Below, one piece after another: positions 19,501-27,664 of a DNA stretch of 43,976 nt. The DNA comes from Holosporaceae bacterium (GTDB lineage Bacteria; Pseudomonadota; Alphaproteobacteria; UBA3830). The notes under the pieces are model-generated. The model saw nothing but the letters and a program-made list of their open reading frames with translations, had not been told where the DNA came from and made no database searches. Position numbers and translations under genes: made by a program. The stretch spans positions 1 through 43,976 of the forward strand of contig JAITRM010000007.1 of NCBI GenBank assembly GCA_031288395.1, in the 5' to 3' direction. The first letter of the stretch is position 1; every line of letters starts with the position of its first letter.

Positions 19501-20825
19501 AAAGCGCCGGCAGCCAAGACAATTTTATTGCGATATTCGGCCTTGTTCATGTCAATGGCGTCAACTTTAATGGGATGAGCCAGATTATATTCTTTGAAAA
19601 TTTTCTCCTTAAACAAATCCTGAACGAAGCACAAAGTGTTGTTGTAGGAATGCGCAAGATTCGCATCCACGTTGGCAAATAATTTTGGACTGAGGGCCAA
19701 CGGCTGTACCAGTTCTCCAGAAGCCGCTTTCTCTTCTTTGGTACGCCCCACGAAGTAAACTCCGCGCAGAATTAAGCCTTCTTCCGGATTGTGATTTTGG
19801 AACATGGTGTGGAGATACTGAAATAAAGCCGGTTTTATGGAACGCAAACGAGACCGAAACAGAAGCGCCATCTTCAAATTTTCCGACACTTCTTTCTCTC
19901 GGGAAAAATAAACGCTTGCTTTCCTTACGCCACTCTCCACGGTTTGAAAAATCTCTTCAATCCATGATGTGGAAAACGCGCTATTCAGAGCGTAAGGACA
20001 CGACCATCCAAAAATTTGCTGCCGAGAATCGCTGTTCAAAAGATGGGAAAACTCTGCAAATCCAGGGATCAAGTCCGATTTGGTGATAATTATATAGATC
20101 GGTAGGCGAAAATTTAGATTGTGCTGGAAATCGAAAATTCTATCGAAGATCTCCTGGGCAATTTTTTCCATGTTCGTCAGGTCGGAGAGGAGCATATCCA
20201 TGGGCAATGTGACAATAATTCCGTCCAATGGTCTGCGAGGCCGGATAAAAACAAACAATTCCCCTATGAACGACCAGAAATTTCTTTCATCTTCAGTAGG
20301 TTCCGCTCGTGGAAGCTCAAAAATCGCTCCACGACGAAATAGTTTCCACATGGAATCAACCGCCGATCCATCCGCGGTCAAATGCTCAAAATTTAGGCTT
20401 TCAAGCAGAGTTGATTTGCCGCTATCCGGCGGGCCGACCATCATGAAACAGGGAAGCTTATATCTCCAGCGAATATCATAGGTGCTATTTTTTATGATCT
20501 CCATAACCTTGAAGAAAATCTTGGTCAATGGCCCTATTTTCAAAAATCCATGAAGCGAAAGAATCTCGCCTAGCCTACCGGAAATTACCGGAAGGTCTTC
20601 CCGTCGTATTCTCTCCATAAGCGGCGGCTTCTTCGGGTCCACACTCTTGTCGTCTCTGCGAATTACCTGCGGTTTGGGTTTTGCATTAATAAATAGGACG
20701 CTAAGTGCGAAAACGACGAGAATCAACACTACGGCGATGACAACCATTGTTACGGAAGCTGCTGGAATTAATTCACGGGGAATGGAGGACGCTTTGCTCA
20801 GCAGAAATTCCCTGATACTTTCCAT
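16557..20825 (-). CDS. tssM: Type VI secretion system membrane protein TssM (IcmF family)
   Basis: TssM is the inner-membrane component that, with TssL and TssJ, forms the trans-envelope complex. The 1422-residue protein has one N-terminal span (about 24-47), then a cytoplasmic NTPase-like domain with Walker A GPPDSGKST (131-139) and a TKSD motif (249-252). The IcmF motif FVQDLFKEKIFKEYNLAHP lies near 400-418 and a second span near 434-451. A long, mostly helical periplasmic part follows, with a beta-rich C-terminal domain (about 1210-1370) and an acidic tail. Most TssM proteins have two N-terminal spans; I see one. The ATG at 20825 lacks a nearby ribosome-binding site (see 20834-20849). It diverges from ruvC and is followed by tssA. 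Confidence 0.93.
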   Translation of the reverse strand: MESIREFLLSKASSIPRELIPAASVTMVVIAVVLILVVFALSVLFINAKPKPQVIRRDDKSVDPKKPPLMERIRREDLPVISGRLGEILSLHGFLKIGPLTKIFFKVMEIIKNSTYDIRWRYKLPCFMMVGPPDSGKSTLLESLNFEHLTADGSAVDSMWKLFRRGAIFELPRAEPTEDERNFWSFIGELFVFIRPRRPLDGIIVTLPMDMLLSDLTNMEKIAQEIFDRIFDFQHNLNFRLPIYIIITKSDLIPGFAEFSHLLNSDSRQQIFGWSCPYALNSAFSTSWIEEIFQTVESGVRKASVYFSREKEVSENLKMALLFRSRLRSIKPALFQYLHTMFQNHNPEEGLILRGVYFVGRTKEEKAASGELVQPLALSPKLFANVDANLAHSYNNTLCFVQDLFKEKIFKEYNLAHPIKVDAIDMNKAEYRNKIVLAAGAFLISIGWFMGNNNLKNKIHDYYQIMSSLKSYMVKIKYLEDNLRGEEDQALINKHTIQLLQNMPSVKWSDVSSIFVPQSWFSSLRNELTETLALVFDSVVVRAMYIDLNLNTKSVLEKVRLESEARHEKKDLFDVNSFQSFKNLREFIQRVINIKKISAEYNAIRRLEDRKSVVDLTDTIFKDKFNITETMKTHVPNKKLVLPRFDIELFQPHIESNLRMLFSTFLSDVFDKTIEKILQSLVSDIEAMLEAYRNASIAYSPKDLAKIYDKTVLIADILKNKKFNWIVSDNFAPNNEYVKVINDLKSSEIVGVDRIRELLRLAETQFRQFKSRLLSFRTDLTGPLLSENIQTPSKGFEDFQKEVRALLDQPFIRSVPGTNLVTAILEDKMLLWDQKRLKEISDLLDKYYEFSTTMPPAMRAQHFEMYQTIARKCLHPTLQSMLGNAQIFDDMPLGHSRNLLEDAYKRQALNIRNSSVAIAKVMKTLDEIQEEDNQKDFGFSALVISQYTSLLEKVDALFNLETPYSSGEALFDNWNGDRNPRFLNFDDQDGLKQYLMAQFERIKFLAKDIATPVVDLLSMQNILEKVKNRPLLEKWKSIVVSVADYEARKPGNSIAALETFISENLSRVSLESFDNQGEIKTIAESGGDYFLNKRSNVAKSLISRAEVVQYERASKAYNKINKQFNETLSHKFPFGKSLEDASMLDIEKFVDLYEQSSAGVYATLDSNRERKGVSLKALEFLKSMGKMIPFLKLWIAQSKGSDPNTAPISFSFQLRPSPNVEALTSSLLDRKITINDSLVEDNATGVFFNNDKVSVAFNWVASADEKPYDVGSSNNPSIQGTKVTFSYGGRWAMLRLIEEHKISREVALPQGILLQFQVPIVDSSQGNDVQTSKIVMKITPMTRDGDKLIPLEWPLFPEFCPDLYGHERGIDLGESAGSVTPAGNLDAAVSFDKENPAPQPVTEGTAPVQATEAEEETNEAGE

Positions 20826-20833
20826 TGTAAAAA

Positions 20834-20849
20834 TTTAATGAACCTCCTC
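20834..20849 (-). promoter_or_regulatory. Strong Shine-Dalgarno of tssM, spaced for a rare ATT start
   Basis: On the minus strand, GAGGAGG (20849-20843) is 17 bases from the ATG at 20825 but 8 bases from an in-frame ATT at 20834-20832. An in-frame TAA (20837-20835) stands directly before that ATT. Either tssM starts at ATT, adding three residues, or the ATG is used with an unusually long spacer. Confidence 0.4.
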
Positions 20850-20974
20850 ATTTGCTTTGTATTTTAAGCTTTAGTACGGGAAAATCAATTGGCATTTGTA
20901 TTGTATTTTCTAAGCAATTTAACAAAGGCCCTTGTGAGGCTCAGCGACAAATCGCGACCCGATGGCGAAATTTA

Positions 20975-21003
20975 TTAACTGGGCCCTAAATCAAGTATAT
21001 AAT
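20975..21003 (+). promoter_or_regulatory. Promoter of the ruvCAB-tolQRAB operon
   Basis: TTAACT (20975-20980) and a perfect TATAAT (20998-21003) are separated by 17 bases. Transcription would start near 21010. An ATG at 21002 lies inside the -10 box, so it cannot be the start codon on this transcript. Confidence 0.6.
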
Positions 21004-21019
21004 GCCCGCGAAGCGACGT

Positions 21020-21517
21020 ATGGAGTCAGTTTTGTCAAGAATTTTGGGGCTAGATCCTGGATTGCACATCACCGGATGGGGTATTCTGGACTACGACGGT
21101 TTTCACCTAAAATATATCGCCCATGGAACGATAACAACCTCAGCCGCTGACGAAATTAGCTTGAGACTGAGCTATATTTTCAAGCAGTTGTCCGACATTG
21201 TTGAAAAATATTCTCCCCAAGAGGTAGGGATAGAGAACGTCTTTGTCAACAAAAATCCAGAATCTTCTTTAAAACTTGGGATGGCGAGGGGAACAGTAAT
21301 CTGTTGCGTCGGTGTTTTGGGCCTGCAGATTTCGGAATACACTCCAAATAAAATCAAAAAATCCATTGTGGGAAGCGGACATGCCGCCAAAGATCAAGTA
21401 TCTATCATGGTTCAAAAATTACTGAATTGTGGTAACGTAAAACTGGACGCGGCGGATGCGTTGGCGACGGCCATTTGTCACGCCCATCACAAAACGTCCT
21501 ACGAGGTGAAAAAATGA
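21020..21517 (+). CDS. ruvC: Crossover junction endodeoxyribonuclease RuvC
   Basis: RuvC resolves Holliday junctions by paired nicks, working with RuvAB. From the ATG at 21020 the protein has 165 residues. The acidic catalytic residues are visible: D in RILGLDPGL, E in VGIENVFVN, and two aspartates in LDAADALATAICH. The frame has another ATG at 21002, but that overlaps the predicted -10 box, so 21020 is preferred; this would leave a leader of only about 10 bases. The stop overlaps the ruvA ATG as ATGA. It is the first gene of a seven-gene run that continues into tolQRAB, a linkage well known in alphaproteobacteria. Confidence 0.94.
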   Translation: MESVLSRILGLDPGLHITGWGILDYDGFHLKYIAHGTITTSAADEISLRLSYIFKQLSDIVEKYSPQEVGIENVFVNKNPESSLKLGMARGTVICCVGVLGLQISEYTPNKIKKSIVGSGHAAKDQVSIMVQKLLNCGNVKLDAADALATAICHAHHKTSYEVKK

Positions 21518-22122
21518 TCACGCACCTGAACGGCTCCATCGAAAAAATAGCCGAGAATTCCATCGTCGTGGATGTGAACGGAGTCGGATATGGCGTAACG
21601 TGCTCCGCCAGAACCATAAACGAGGCCCGTTCCCACTCCGGACTGATCCATATCTTCACCGCCATGAGCATCAGAGAAGATTCATGGACACTGTACGGAT
21701 TTATTACGGAACAGGAGAGATTCTGGTTTAATACGCTGATTTCGGTGCAGGGAGTCGGCGGAAAAGTAGCCATAGCCATTCTCTCGGCCCTTTCGGACGA
21801 TGACATATATAACGCATTTCTCAACGGAGACAGGACTATTTTCTCCAGAGCTGACGGAGTCGGCCCAAAACTGGCCACGAGGATAATAACCGAGCTGAAG
21901 GATAAAATTGTGGGGAAAATCGATCTAAGTTCGACCATTTCATCGCAAATTACGTCCGAATCCAGCGTTGCCAACGATGTGATTTCCGCGCTTCTGAATC
22001 TCGGCTATCAGCGCGCCGACGTGCTCCGGACGGTGGCTTCCATGCAGTTTGAAGAAAATTGCGAATTCGGCGTTATGCTAAAGCGCGTTCTGAATAAGCT
22101 GTCTTCCGGAGCAGCGCCATGA
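21514..22122 (+). CDS. ruvA: Holliday junction branch migration protein RuvA
   Basis: RuvA binds the four-way junction and loads RuvB. The 202-residue protein has an N-terminal OB-fold ([20 protein letters not shown]), two helix-hairpin-helix motifs ([12 protein letters not shown] and [17 protein letters not shown]), and a C-terminal helical domain starting near [18 protein letters not shown] that contacts RuvB. The ATG at 21514 is chosen because it overlaps the ruvC stop (ATGA), follows a GAGGTG Shine-Dalgarno, and gives the family N-terminus. The 13 extra codons upstream lie inside ruvC. The end overlaps ruvB by four bases. Confidence 0.95.
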   Translation: MITHLNGSIEKIAENSIVVDVNGVGYGVTCSARTINEARSHSGLIHIFTAMSIREDSWTLYGFITEQERFWFNTLISVQGVGGKVAIAILSALSDDDIYNAFLNGDRTIFSRADGVGPKLATRIITELKDKIVGKIDLSSTISSQITSESSVANDVISALLNLGYQRADVLRTVASMQFEENCEFGVMLKRVLNKLSSGAAP

Positions 22123-23147
22123 AAAGCAATGAACTAAATCCGGAATTGCTGGAATCCGAATCTGCAGAATACTCGCTGCGCCCGACCAATCTCAAAGACT
22201 TTATAGGTCAGGAGTCCGTGAAGGATAATCTTCGCATCTTCATTGAATCCGCTAAAAAGCGTCGTTTAGCGATGGATCACGTGTTGTTCTTTGGTCCGCC
22301 GGGGCTCGGAAAAACCACTCTATCTAATATAATCTCCAAAGAATTGGGCGTAGGATTTAAAGCCACTTCGGGGCCGATTCTGGCTAAGGCCGGCGACCTG
22401 GCCGCCATTCTCACAAATTTGCAAGAGAGGGACGTTTTATTCATCGACGAAATTCATCGTATGAATCGTCTGGTCGAAGAGGTGCTATATCCGGCAATGG
22501 AAGATTTTCAGCTGGATTTGATGATCGGCGAAGGTCCGGCTGCGCGTTCCATAAGGATCGATCTTCCGCATTTTACTTTAATTGGAGCCACAACGCGTTC
22601 TGGAATGTTATCTTCGCCATTGCGGGACAGGTTTGGAATCCCGCTGCATCTGGAATTTTATTCTCATGGAGAATTGCAAATAATAGTAAAAAAGAACTCT
22701 GAACTGCTTGGCATAGCCATATCGCCGGACGGCGCGGAGGAAATTGCTCGGCGGTCGCGCGGAACTCCGCGGATAGCGTGCCGCCTGCTGAAACGTGTTA
22801 GAGATTTTGCCGTAGTTTGTGACTCGACGATGATCGACAAAAAAATCGCCGATATGGCGCTGAAAAAGCTGGACGTGGACGAAAACGGCCTTGATTCCAT
22901 GGATAGAAAATATTTAAAATGTATACTCGATTTTTATGGCGGAGGTCCTGTGGGAGTGGAAACATTGGCGGCTGTTTTGTCTGAAAAAAGGGACACCATT
23001 GAGGAAATTATCGAGCCGTATATTCTCCAAAATGGTTTCGTACAGAGGACTGCAAGGGGACGTGTTCTGGCGTCAGAGGGATATAGATATCTTGGAGTAA
23101 TGCCAAAAAATAGCAATAACGAATTATACGATGGAGAGTTACTATGA
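22119..23147 (+). CDS. ruvB: Holliday junction branch migration ATPase RuvB
   Basis: RuvB is the hexameric AAA+ motor that drives branch migration. The 342-residue protein has the family N-terminus ([12 protein letters not shown]), Walker [10 protein letters not shown] (59-67), Walker B with DEIHRMN, the sensor segment [21 protein letters not shown], and a winged-helix C-terminus ([23 protein letters not shown]). The length is normal. Its start overlaps ruvA and its stop overlaps the tolQ ATG, so the repair and envelope genes appear translationally coupled. Confidence 0.97.
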   Translation: MKSNELNPELLESESAEYSLRPTNLKDFIGQESVKDNLRIFIESAKKRRLAMDHVLFFGPPGLGKTTLSNIISKELGVGFKATSGPILAKAGDLAAILTNLQERDVLFIDEIHRMNRLVEEVLYPAMEDFQLDLMIGEGPAARSIRIDLPHFTLIGATTRSGMLSSPLRDRFGIPLHLEFYSHGELQIIVKKNSELLGIAISPDGAEEIARRSRGTPRIACRLLKRVRDFAVVCDSTMIDKKIADMALKKLDVDENGLDSMDRKYLKCILDFYGGGPVGVETLAAVLSEKRDTIEEIIEPYILQNGFVQRTARGRVLASEGYRYLGVMPKNSNNELYDGELL

Positions 23148-23869
23148 ATGGTACCGAAGGGGTCATAACGGCGACAAGCGTGGCCTATAGCCACGATCTA
23201 TCAATACTGGGATTGTTTGCCCAGGCTTCTCTTACCGTTAAGGTGGTGATTGTTTTGCTTCTGGCGAGTTCCCTGTGGAGCTGGAGCATCACGTTCGCAA
23301 AGCTTTCTCTCATGAAAAAGCTGAATGTCAGCGGCGATAAGTTTGAAGATTCGTTCTGGAACAGCGGTTCAATGGATATGCTGTACGATAGCTTGGCAAA
23401 TAAGGACAATGATCCATTTGTCTCTGTATTTATAGCCGGAATGAAGGAATTGCGTCGTACTAAGACAAAGGTCAAATCGGCAATAGGCGGAATTTCGCTA
23501 AAGGACAGGATAGATCGCATGATGAGGGTTAGCGTTTGCCGGGAAATAGATTATCTCGAAAGACATCTGGGGTTTCTTGCGACCGTCGGCTCCACTGCAC
23601 CTTTTGTCGGGCTGTTCGGCACCGTTTGGGGAATTATGAACAGCTTCGAATCAATCGGATTTGAGCAAAATACCAGCCTAACATCGGTGGCGCCAGGAAT
23701 CGCCGAGGCGCTGTTTGCCACGGCGTTGGGTCTTGTGGTCACGATTCCCGCCGTTATTGCCTACAACAAAATATCGTCCGAAATAAATAGATACCAGAAT
23801 AGATTGGACGCCTTTGTGGACGAGTTCTCCGCCATCATATCGCGCCAAATCGAAGACGCCGAGGTGTAA
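23144..23869 (+). CDS. tolQ: Tol-Pal system protein TolQ
   Basis: TolQ is the stator-like inner-membrane protein that, with TolR, uses the proton gradient to drive TolA during envelope constriction. The 241-residue protein has three spans (about 26-48, 140-166 and 184-206). The second and third carry the ExbB/TolQ/MotA signatures [13 protein letters not shown] and [20 protein letters not shown]. An ATGA overlap joins it to ruvB, with a GGAGAG Shine-Dalgarno. ybgC, which often sits between ruvB and tolQ, is absent. Confidence 0.94.
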   Translation: MNGTEGVITATSVAYSHDLSILGLFAQASLTVKVVIVLLLASSLWSWSITFAKLSLMKKLNVSGDKFEDSFWNSGSMDMLYDSLANKDNDPFVSVFIAGMKELRRTKTKVKSAIGGISLKDRIDRMMRVSVCREIDYLERHLGFLATVGSTAPFVGLFGTVWGIMNSFESIGFEQNTSLTSVAPGIAEALFATALGLVVTIPAVIAYNKISSEINRYQNRLDAFVDEFSAIISRQIEDAEV

Positions 23870-23872
23870 GCA

Positions 23873-24325
23873 ATGGTGTTCCTAAAGAAAAGTCGCGGCA
23901 AATCACGGCTTACTCCCATGAGCGAAATGAACGTCACCCCCATGATCGACGTTATGCTGGTGTTGCTGGTGATTTTCATGGTCACGGCTCCGCTGCTAAC
24001 CGTTGGCGTTAAGGTGAATCTTCCAACCGCGAACGCCCCGAATATTTCCGGCAAAGAAACTCCCCTAGTAGTTCACGTGAACAATGAGGGGCGCATTTTC
24101 CTCGGCGAAGTGGAGGTGGATTTCAAAACTCTGCCGGCAAAATTAATGGCCATTACCAGTGGAAACATGGAAAACTCAAAAATTTTTGTGCGGGGCGATC
24201 GCTCGCTATCCTACGGAAAAATCATGGAAGTTATGGGTTGCATCAGCGGTTCCGGATTTAAAAAAGTCGTTTTGGTGACTGAATTGCCTAAAAAACAGGG
24301 GCAGAATGCTTCGAAGCGACCATGA
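23873..24325 (+). CDS. tolR: Tol-Pal system protein TolR
   Basis: TolR is the bitopic partner of TolQ. The 150-residue protein has a basic N-terminus, then the signature MSEMNVTPMIDVMLVLLVIF. The membrane span holds the conserved aspartate (PMIDVML) that takes part in proton flow. A periplasmic domain follows with the ExbD/TolR pattern (FVRGDRSLSYGKIMEVMG). It starts 3 bases after tolQ and its end overlaps the tolA start by 20 bases. Confidence 0.94.
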   Translation: MVFLKKSRGKSRLTPMSEMNVTPMIDVMLVLLVIFMVTAPLLTVGVKVNLPTANAPNISGKETPLVVHVNNEGRIFLGEVEVDFKTLPAKLMAITSGNMENSKIFVRGDRSLSYGKIMEVMGCISGSGFKKVVLVTELPKKQGQNASKRP

Positions 24326-25286
24326 TTCCATTGCGAAGCGGTATATTGTAGGCTCCATAACACTGCATGCGCTTGTGTTCGTCTGCAGTTCCGTCACGTT
24401 TTTTCAGCCACAAAAAAGTGATCTCCTGCTAATGGACGTCGAGCTTGCGGGGGAAGGCGAATTAAGGGATACATTGAATCGACGCCCCGAAGAATCTCCT
24501 CCTTCAGAAGAAATCCCACCGGAGCAAGAGCCTCCGGAACCTGCAGAGGCAAAACCAGAGGAACCGAAAGAGCCGGCGCAGGAAAACGCGGAACCGGAAG
24601 AAAAAGTCGAAGAGCCTGGCGCCGAAGAGGAAATTCCTCCAGTTCAGGAGGATGATGCGGGTAAAAAAGCAGAAAATCCTAAGGAGGAGCCGGTTCCACA
24701 GATCAACGAAGAACCCACAATTGAAGAAAAAAAACCTTCGGTGAAGAGGCGAGATAAAAAAGCCATGCTGGAGATCATAAAAAAGGCAGAAAAGCAAATA
24801 GCGAAGGCCAAAGCCAGGAAAAAGCTTCTGGAAATCGTGCATGATACCTCCAAGAAAAAGAGAGACGAGGACTTCGACAAAATGCTCAACAAAAGCATTA
24901 AAGACATGAGAAAGAACGCGGGTAACGGCAAGAGAGGCAATGGACGCGGCGGAACAGGTTCCGGAGTCGGTCTGAGCGAAGGAGATTATGAGATGATCAG
25001 CTCCCAGATATATCCGCATTGGGCAGTGCCATCCGGAGTTCGGGACGCGGAAAATATAATCATTGAAATACGAGTACAAATAAGGGACAATGGCCAGGTA
25101 GTTCCATCCAGCATAAAAATTCTGGATGAGAGGCGTTATGCGACGGATTATGTCTTCAGGGCGGCTGCGGATAGCGCCAGAAGAGCGATATTGGAAGCTA
25201 GTCCGCTGAAAATACCGCGAGACAAGGTGGATTTATTTAGGGATTTTATTTTGCGTTTCAATCTTAAAGAGGCACTGGGAGGATAA
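24306..25286 (+). CDS. tolA: Tol-Pal system protein TolA
   Basis: TolA spans the periplasm and links TolQR to Pal and TolB. The 326-residue protein has an N-terminal span (IVGSITLHALVFVCSSVTFF). A long Pro/Glu-rich stretch follows (about 58-120), then a Lys/Ala-rich helical part (about 140-205), a glycine hinge (GNGRGGTGSGVG), and the globular C-terminal domain (ISSQIYPHWAVPSG, then FRAAADSARRAI). The order is that of TolA/TonB-like proteins. The start codon lies within the end of tolR. Confidence 0.9.
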   Translation: MLRSDHDSIAKRYIVGSITLHALVFVCSSVTFFQPQKSDLLLMDVELAGEGELRDTLNRRPEESPPSEEIPPEQEPPEPAEAKPEEPKEPAQENAEPEEKVEEPGAEEEIPPVQEDDAGKKAENPKEEPVPQINEEPTIEEKKPSVKRRDKKAMLEIIKKAEKQIAKAKARKKLLEIVHDTSKKKRDEDFDKMLNKSIKDMRKNAGNGKRGNGRGGTGSGVGLSEGDYEMISSQIYPHWAVPSGVRDAENIIIEIRVQIRDNGQVVPSSIKILDERRYATDYVFRAAADSARRAILEASPLKIPRDKVDLFRDFILRFNLKEALGG

Positions 25287-25288
25287 AG

Positions 25289-26629
25289 ATGTTCGATTTT
25301 ATGAAAAAAGCAGGTTTTTTTGTTCTATTGGTAAAAATTTCATCGGCAATTGCCTTCGCCGATGATTCGGTGGTGGTCAACGTAAATAAGGGCGTGATGA
25401 AGCCGATCCCCGTGGCGCTGAACGTATTTGATCCGGCGGATGCCGTTAAAGATAAATTTCTGCAAGTCGTAAAAAGCGACCTTCAGGGGACTTCCTTGTT
25501 TAGAGTAATTGAGGAACCGGCGTTTATGCAGGATCTGAGGGGAGTCAATGACAAGCCAACATTTCAAGCCTGGAATACAATCAAAGCCGAATATTTGATG
25601 AACGCAGAAGTTACGGCAAATCTCAAGAAAATATCCATCAAACTGGTTCTTTATGACGTTTTATCCGAAGCAAAAGTTGGAACAATGTCAATTTCCGGGG
25701 ATAAAGCGGATTGGCGCAAGATGGCGCACATGGTGGCCAACAATATCTATGAGCGCATCATTGGAGAAAAAGGATATTTCGACACAAAAATCTTGTACGT
25801 AGCTCTGCAAAAGCGTTCTTTGGGAAGGAAGACTCACCGCCTGGCCATCATGGATCAGGACGGCTACGACCACAAATTTCTGACCAATGGAAGTAATATA
25901 GTCCTGACGCCGCGTTTCTCTCCGGATGGCAAAGAATTCTCCTTCTTCTCCTACCGAGAAAAAATAGTGAATGGTCGCAGAATTCCTGTGTCCGCAAGCG
26001 TATACAGGTATAATTTTGCCACGGGGAAAACAGAACTCATTGCGCAATTCAGGGGCATGACGTATGCTCCCAGATATTCGCCCAGCGGCAAGTTGCTTGT
26101 GTTTAGTCTCTCGCATCGTGGATCGTCGTCGATTTACACTCTCGATTTGATCACAAGAAACGTTGCGCGGCTGACAAAAGGTCGTTGCATCGATACGTCG
26201 CCGTGCTACTCGCCAGACGGTAAGCAGATAGTGTTCAATTCGGACAGAGGCGGAACGCCGCAGCTCTACGTGATGGATTCAGACGGCTCTAACATAAAGA
26301 GATTGTCCTTTTCCAGTGGAAGATACGCCACTCCGGTGTGGTCTCCCAGGGGAGATTGGATCGCGTTTACGAAATTTGGCGCCGGAGGCTTTTTTATCGG
26401 TGTAATACGTCCAGACGGCAGCGGAGAAAGAATGCTGGCTTCAGGGCATCTTGTGGAAGGGCCAACCTGGGCTCCCAACGGACGCGTCGTTATGTACTCG
26501 CATCAGGATTATTCTCGAAAGGAGAAAATCTACAGCGTCGACATAACCGGCTACAACAAGCGCGAGGTTTTAACTCCCGGCAACGCCATGGATCCGGAAT
26601 GGTCAATGAAAAACGCTTCGCAGTATTAG
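25289..26629 (+). CDS. tolB: Tol-Pal system beta-propeller protein TolB
   Basis: TolB is a periplasmic protein that binds Pal and TolA. The 446-residue precursor has a signal peptide ending around AIAFA|DD (about residue 24). An N-terminal alpha/beta domain follows, then a six-bladed propeller with repeated PD40-type motifs such as FSPDGKEFSF, YSPSGKLLVF, YSPDGKQIVF and WSPRGDWIAF. The ATG at 25289 follows GGAGG at a good distance, 2 bases after tolA. pal and cpoB, the usual next genes, do not follow; the T6SS genes do. Confidence 0.95.
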   Translation: MFDFMKKAGFFVLLVKISSAIAFADDSVVVNVNKGVMKPIPVALNVFDPADAVKDKFLQVVKSDLQGTSLFRVIEEPAFMQDLRGVNDKPTFQAWNTIKAEYLMNAEVTANLKKISIKLVLYDVLSEAKVGTMSISGDKADWRKMAHMVANNIYERIIGEKGYFDTKILYVALQKRSLGRKTHRLAIMDQDGYDHKFLTNGSNIVLTPRFSPDGKEFSFFSYREKIVNGRRIPVSASVYRYNFATGKTELIAQFRGMTYAPRYSPSGKLLVFSLSHRGSSSIYTLDLITRNVARLTKGRCIDTSPCYSPDGKQIVFNSDRGGTPQLYVMDSDGSNIKRLSFSSGRYATPVWSPRGDWIAFTKFGAGGFFIGVIRPDGSGERMLASGHLVEGPTWAPNGRVVMYSHQDYSRKEKIYSVDITGYNKREVLTPGNAMDPEWSMKNASQY

Positions 26630-26707
26630 CCTATGGACGCCGCTTGGCATAAATTTACGATTTTTTAACTTTCTAAGACCTAATCTGAATCCGGCAGTCA
26701 GGGTTGA

Positions 26708-27226
26708 TTGGGGTTGGTTAATTCACTGGAAACCGCTAAAGAATCGCTGAGACATGTGTGGCTCATTTCGGCGGATTCTATATTTAAAAGCGAGCTAAAG
26801 GGCTTCGAGAAATACGCAAAAATCTCCGGCATGGAACTTTTCATGTCTAGGATTTCCCTATTTGACGGAGAAAAAACTTCCGATAGCGCCGTTTCGGCTA
26901 AAAATACGAAAATATATATGCTATCCGGCGTGCATTCTGCGATTATTCAGGGTCGCATGGCCAAAAAAGTCGTAATTCCCAAAATTTCCATGAAAAAACT
27001 GGCGTCTCTATCCGGAAGTTTGGAAGTTATTGAAGAAAAAGAGTTTTCAAAATGCATAATTCACTCTTTTAGCCAAATATTTTCGCCAGACAGGGAAGAG
27101 ATTGCGTTTACGTTTAGTTGTTCGTCATTTTCCGATTCCTATACGGAGATCAAAAAAGACGGAGTCAAAGGAGGAAACGCCGCCGTTAAAATTGATTTTG
27201 CCGCCTGGAAAATCGAAGATTCATAA
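26708..27226 (+). CDS. T6SS-linked protein in the hcp position, possible divergent Hcp/TssD
   Basis: The 172-residue protein is soluble, without signal peptide or membrane span. It is rich in beta-type patterns in its second half (KCIIHSFSQIF, then EEIAFTFSCSSFSDSYTEIK). Size and position fit the tube protein Hcp: in common T6SS clusters hcp lies directly before tssE, as here with 14 bases between. The strand pattern near the end resembles the last Hcp strands, but I see no decisive Hcp motif. No ATG exists near the start; TGA precedes the TTG at 26708 directly, so TTG at 26708 or 26714 must be used. It could instead be a T6SS accessory protein. The function is inferred mainly from context. 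Confidence 0.5.
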   Translation: MGLVNSLETAKESLRHVWLISADSIFKSELKGFEKYAKISGMELFMSRISLFDGEKTSDSAVSAKNTKIYMLSGVHSAIIQGRMAKKVVIPKISMKKLASLSGSLEVIEEKEFSKCIIHSFSQIFSPDREEIAFTFSCSSFSDSYTEIKKDGVKGGNAAVKIDFAAWKIEDS

Positions 27227-27240
27227 TTGGGAAATATATC

Positions 27241-27663
27241 ATGAGCAACGCCATCCCTCTATTTGAAAAATTGACCGACGAGGCCCCGGAAACGCCGTTT
27301 GAAAAAACTCCGCGGCGATTTCCGACTTTAGAGGAGGTGCAAAATTCAGTTCGTGAAGATCTAGCACGCCTACTAAACACGAGAATCGCGATTTTATGGA
27401 AAAATCAGAAGGATTTAACTCCATTTTCCTACGGAGTAAATATCACGGCCCCAACATCGGCGGAAAATGTTTTTGAAATACAGGAATTGGAAAATAGCAT
27501 CGATAAAACAATCAAGTTATTCGAGCCGCGACTTAGAGACGTAAAGTCCAAAATCGTGGGGTTTGGAAACGATCCGCGCTCTCTGTTCGTGAATATCGAG
27601 GCGACAGTAGAATTTGAAAATCAAAGAACTCCGCTGTCATTTCCGATGGTGATAGATTCATAA
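27241..27663 (+). CDS. tssE: Type VI secretion baseplate subunit TssE (gp25-like)
   Basis: TssE is the T4 gp25-like protein that starts sheath polymerisation at the baseplate. The 140-residue protein has the expected order: an N-terminal tail, a helix (VQNSVREDLARLLNTR), a central part with FSYGVNI, a helix ELENSIDKTIKLFEPRL, and the C-terminal strands (LFVNIEATVEFE). The conserved ExR core of gp25 proteins corresponds to IKLFEPRL. GGGAAA lies upstream of the ATG. The stop is 1 base before the tssF ATG. Confidence 0.88.
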   Translation: MSNAIPLFEKLTDEAPETPFEKTPRRFPTLEEVQNSVREDLARLLNTRIAILWKNQKDLTPFSYGVNITAPTSAENVFEIQELENSIDKTIKLFEPRLRDVKSKIVGFGNDPRSLFVNIEATVEFENQRTPLSFPMVIDS

Positions 27664-27664
27664 C

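Noticed and set aside
20962-21150. 62-codon frame over the ruvC promoter and start
   Set aside because: It contains the -10 box and overlaps the well-supported ruvC frame.
24504-25079. Open frame of 191 codons, minus strand, Phe/Leu/Arg-rich
   Set aside because: It is the mirror of the Pro/Glu/Lys-rich tolA repeat region; no start signal.
26630-26707. Rho-independent terminator after tolB
   Set aside because: A T-run is present near 26661, but only a 3-base stem (GCC/GGC) precedes it, too weak to call.
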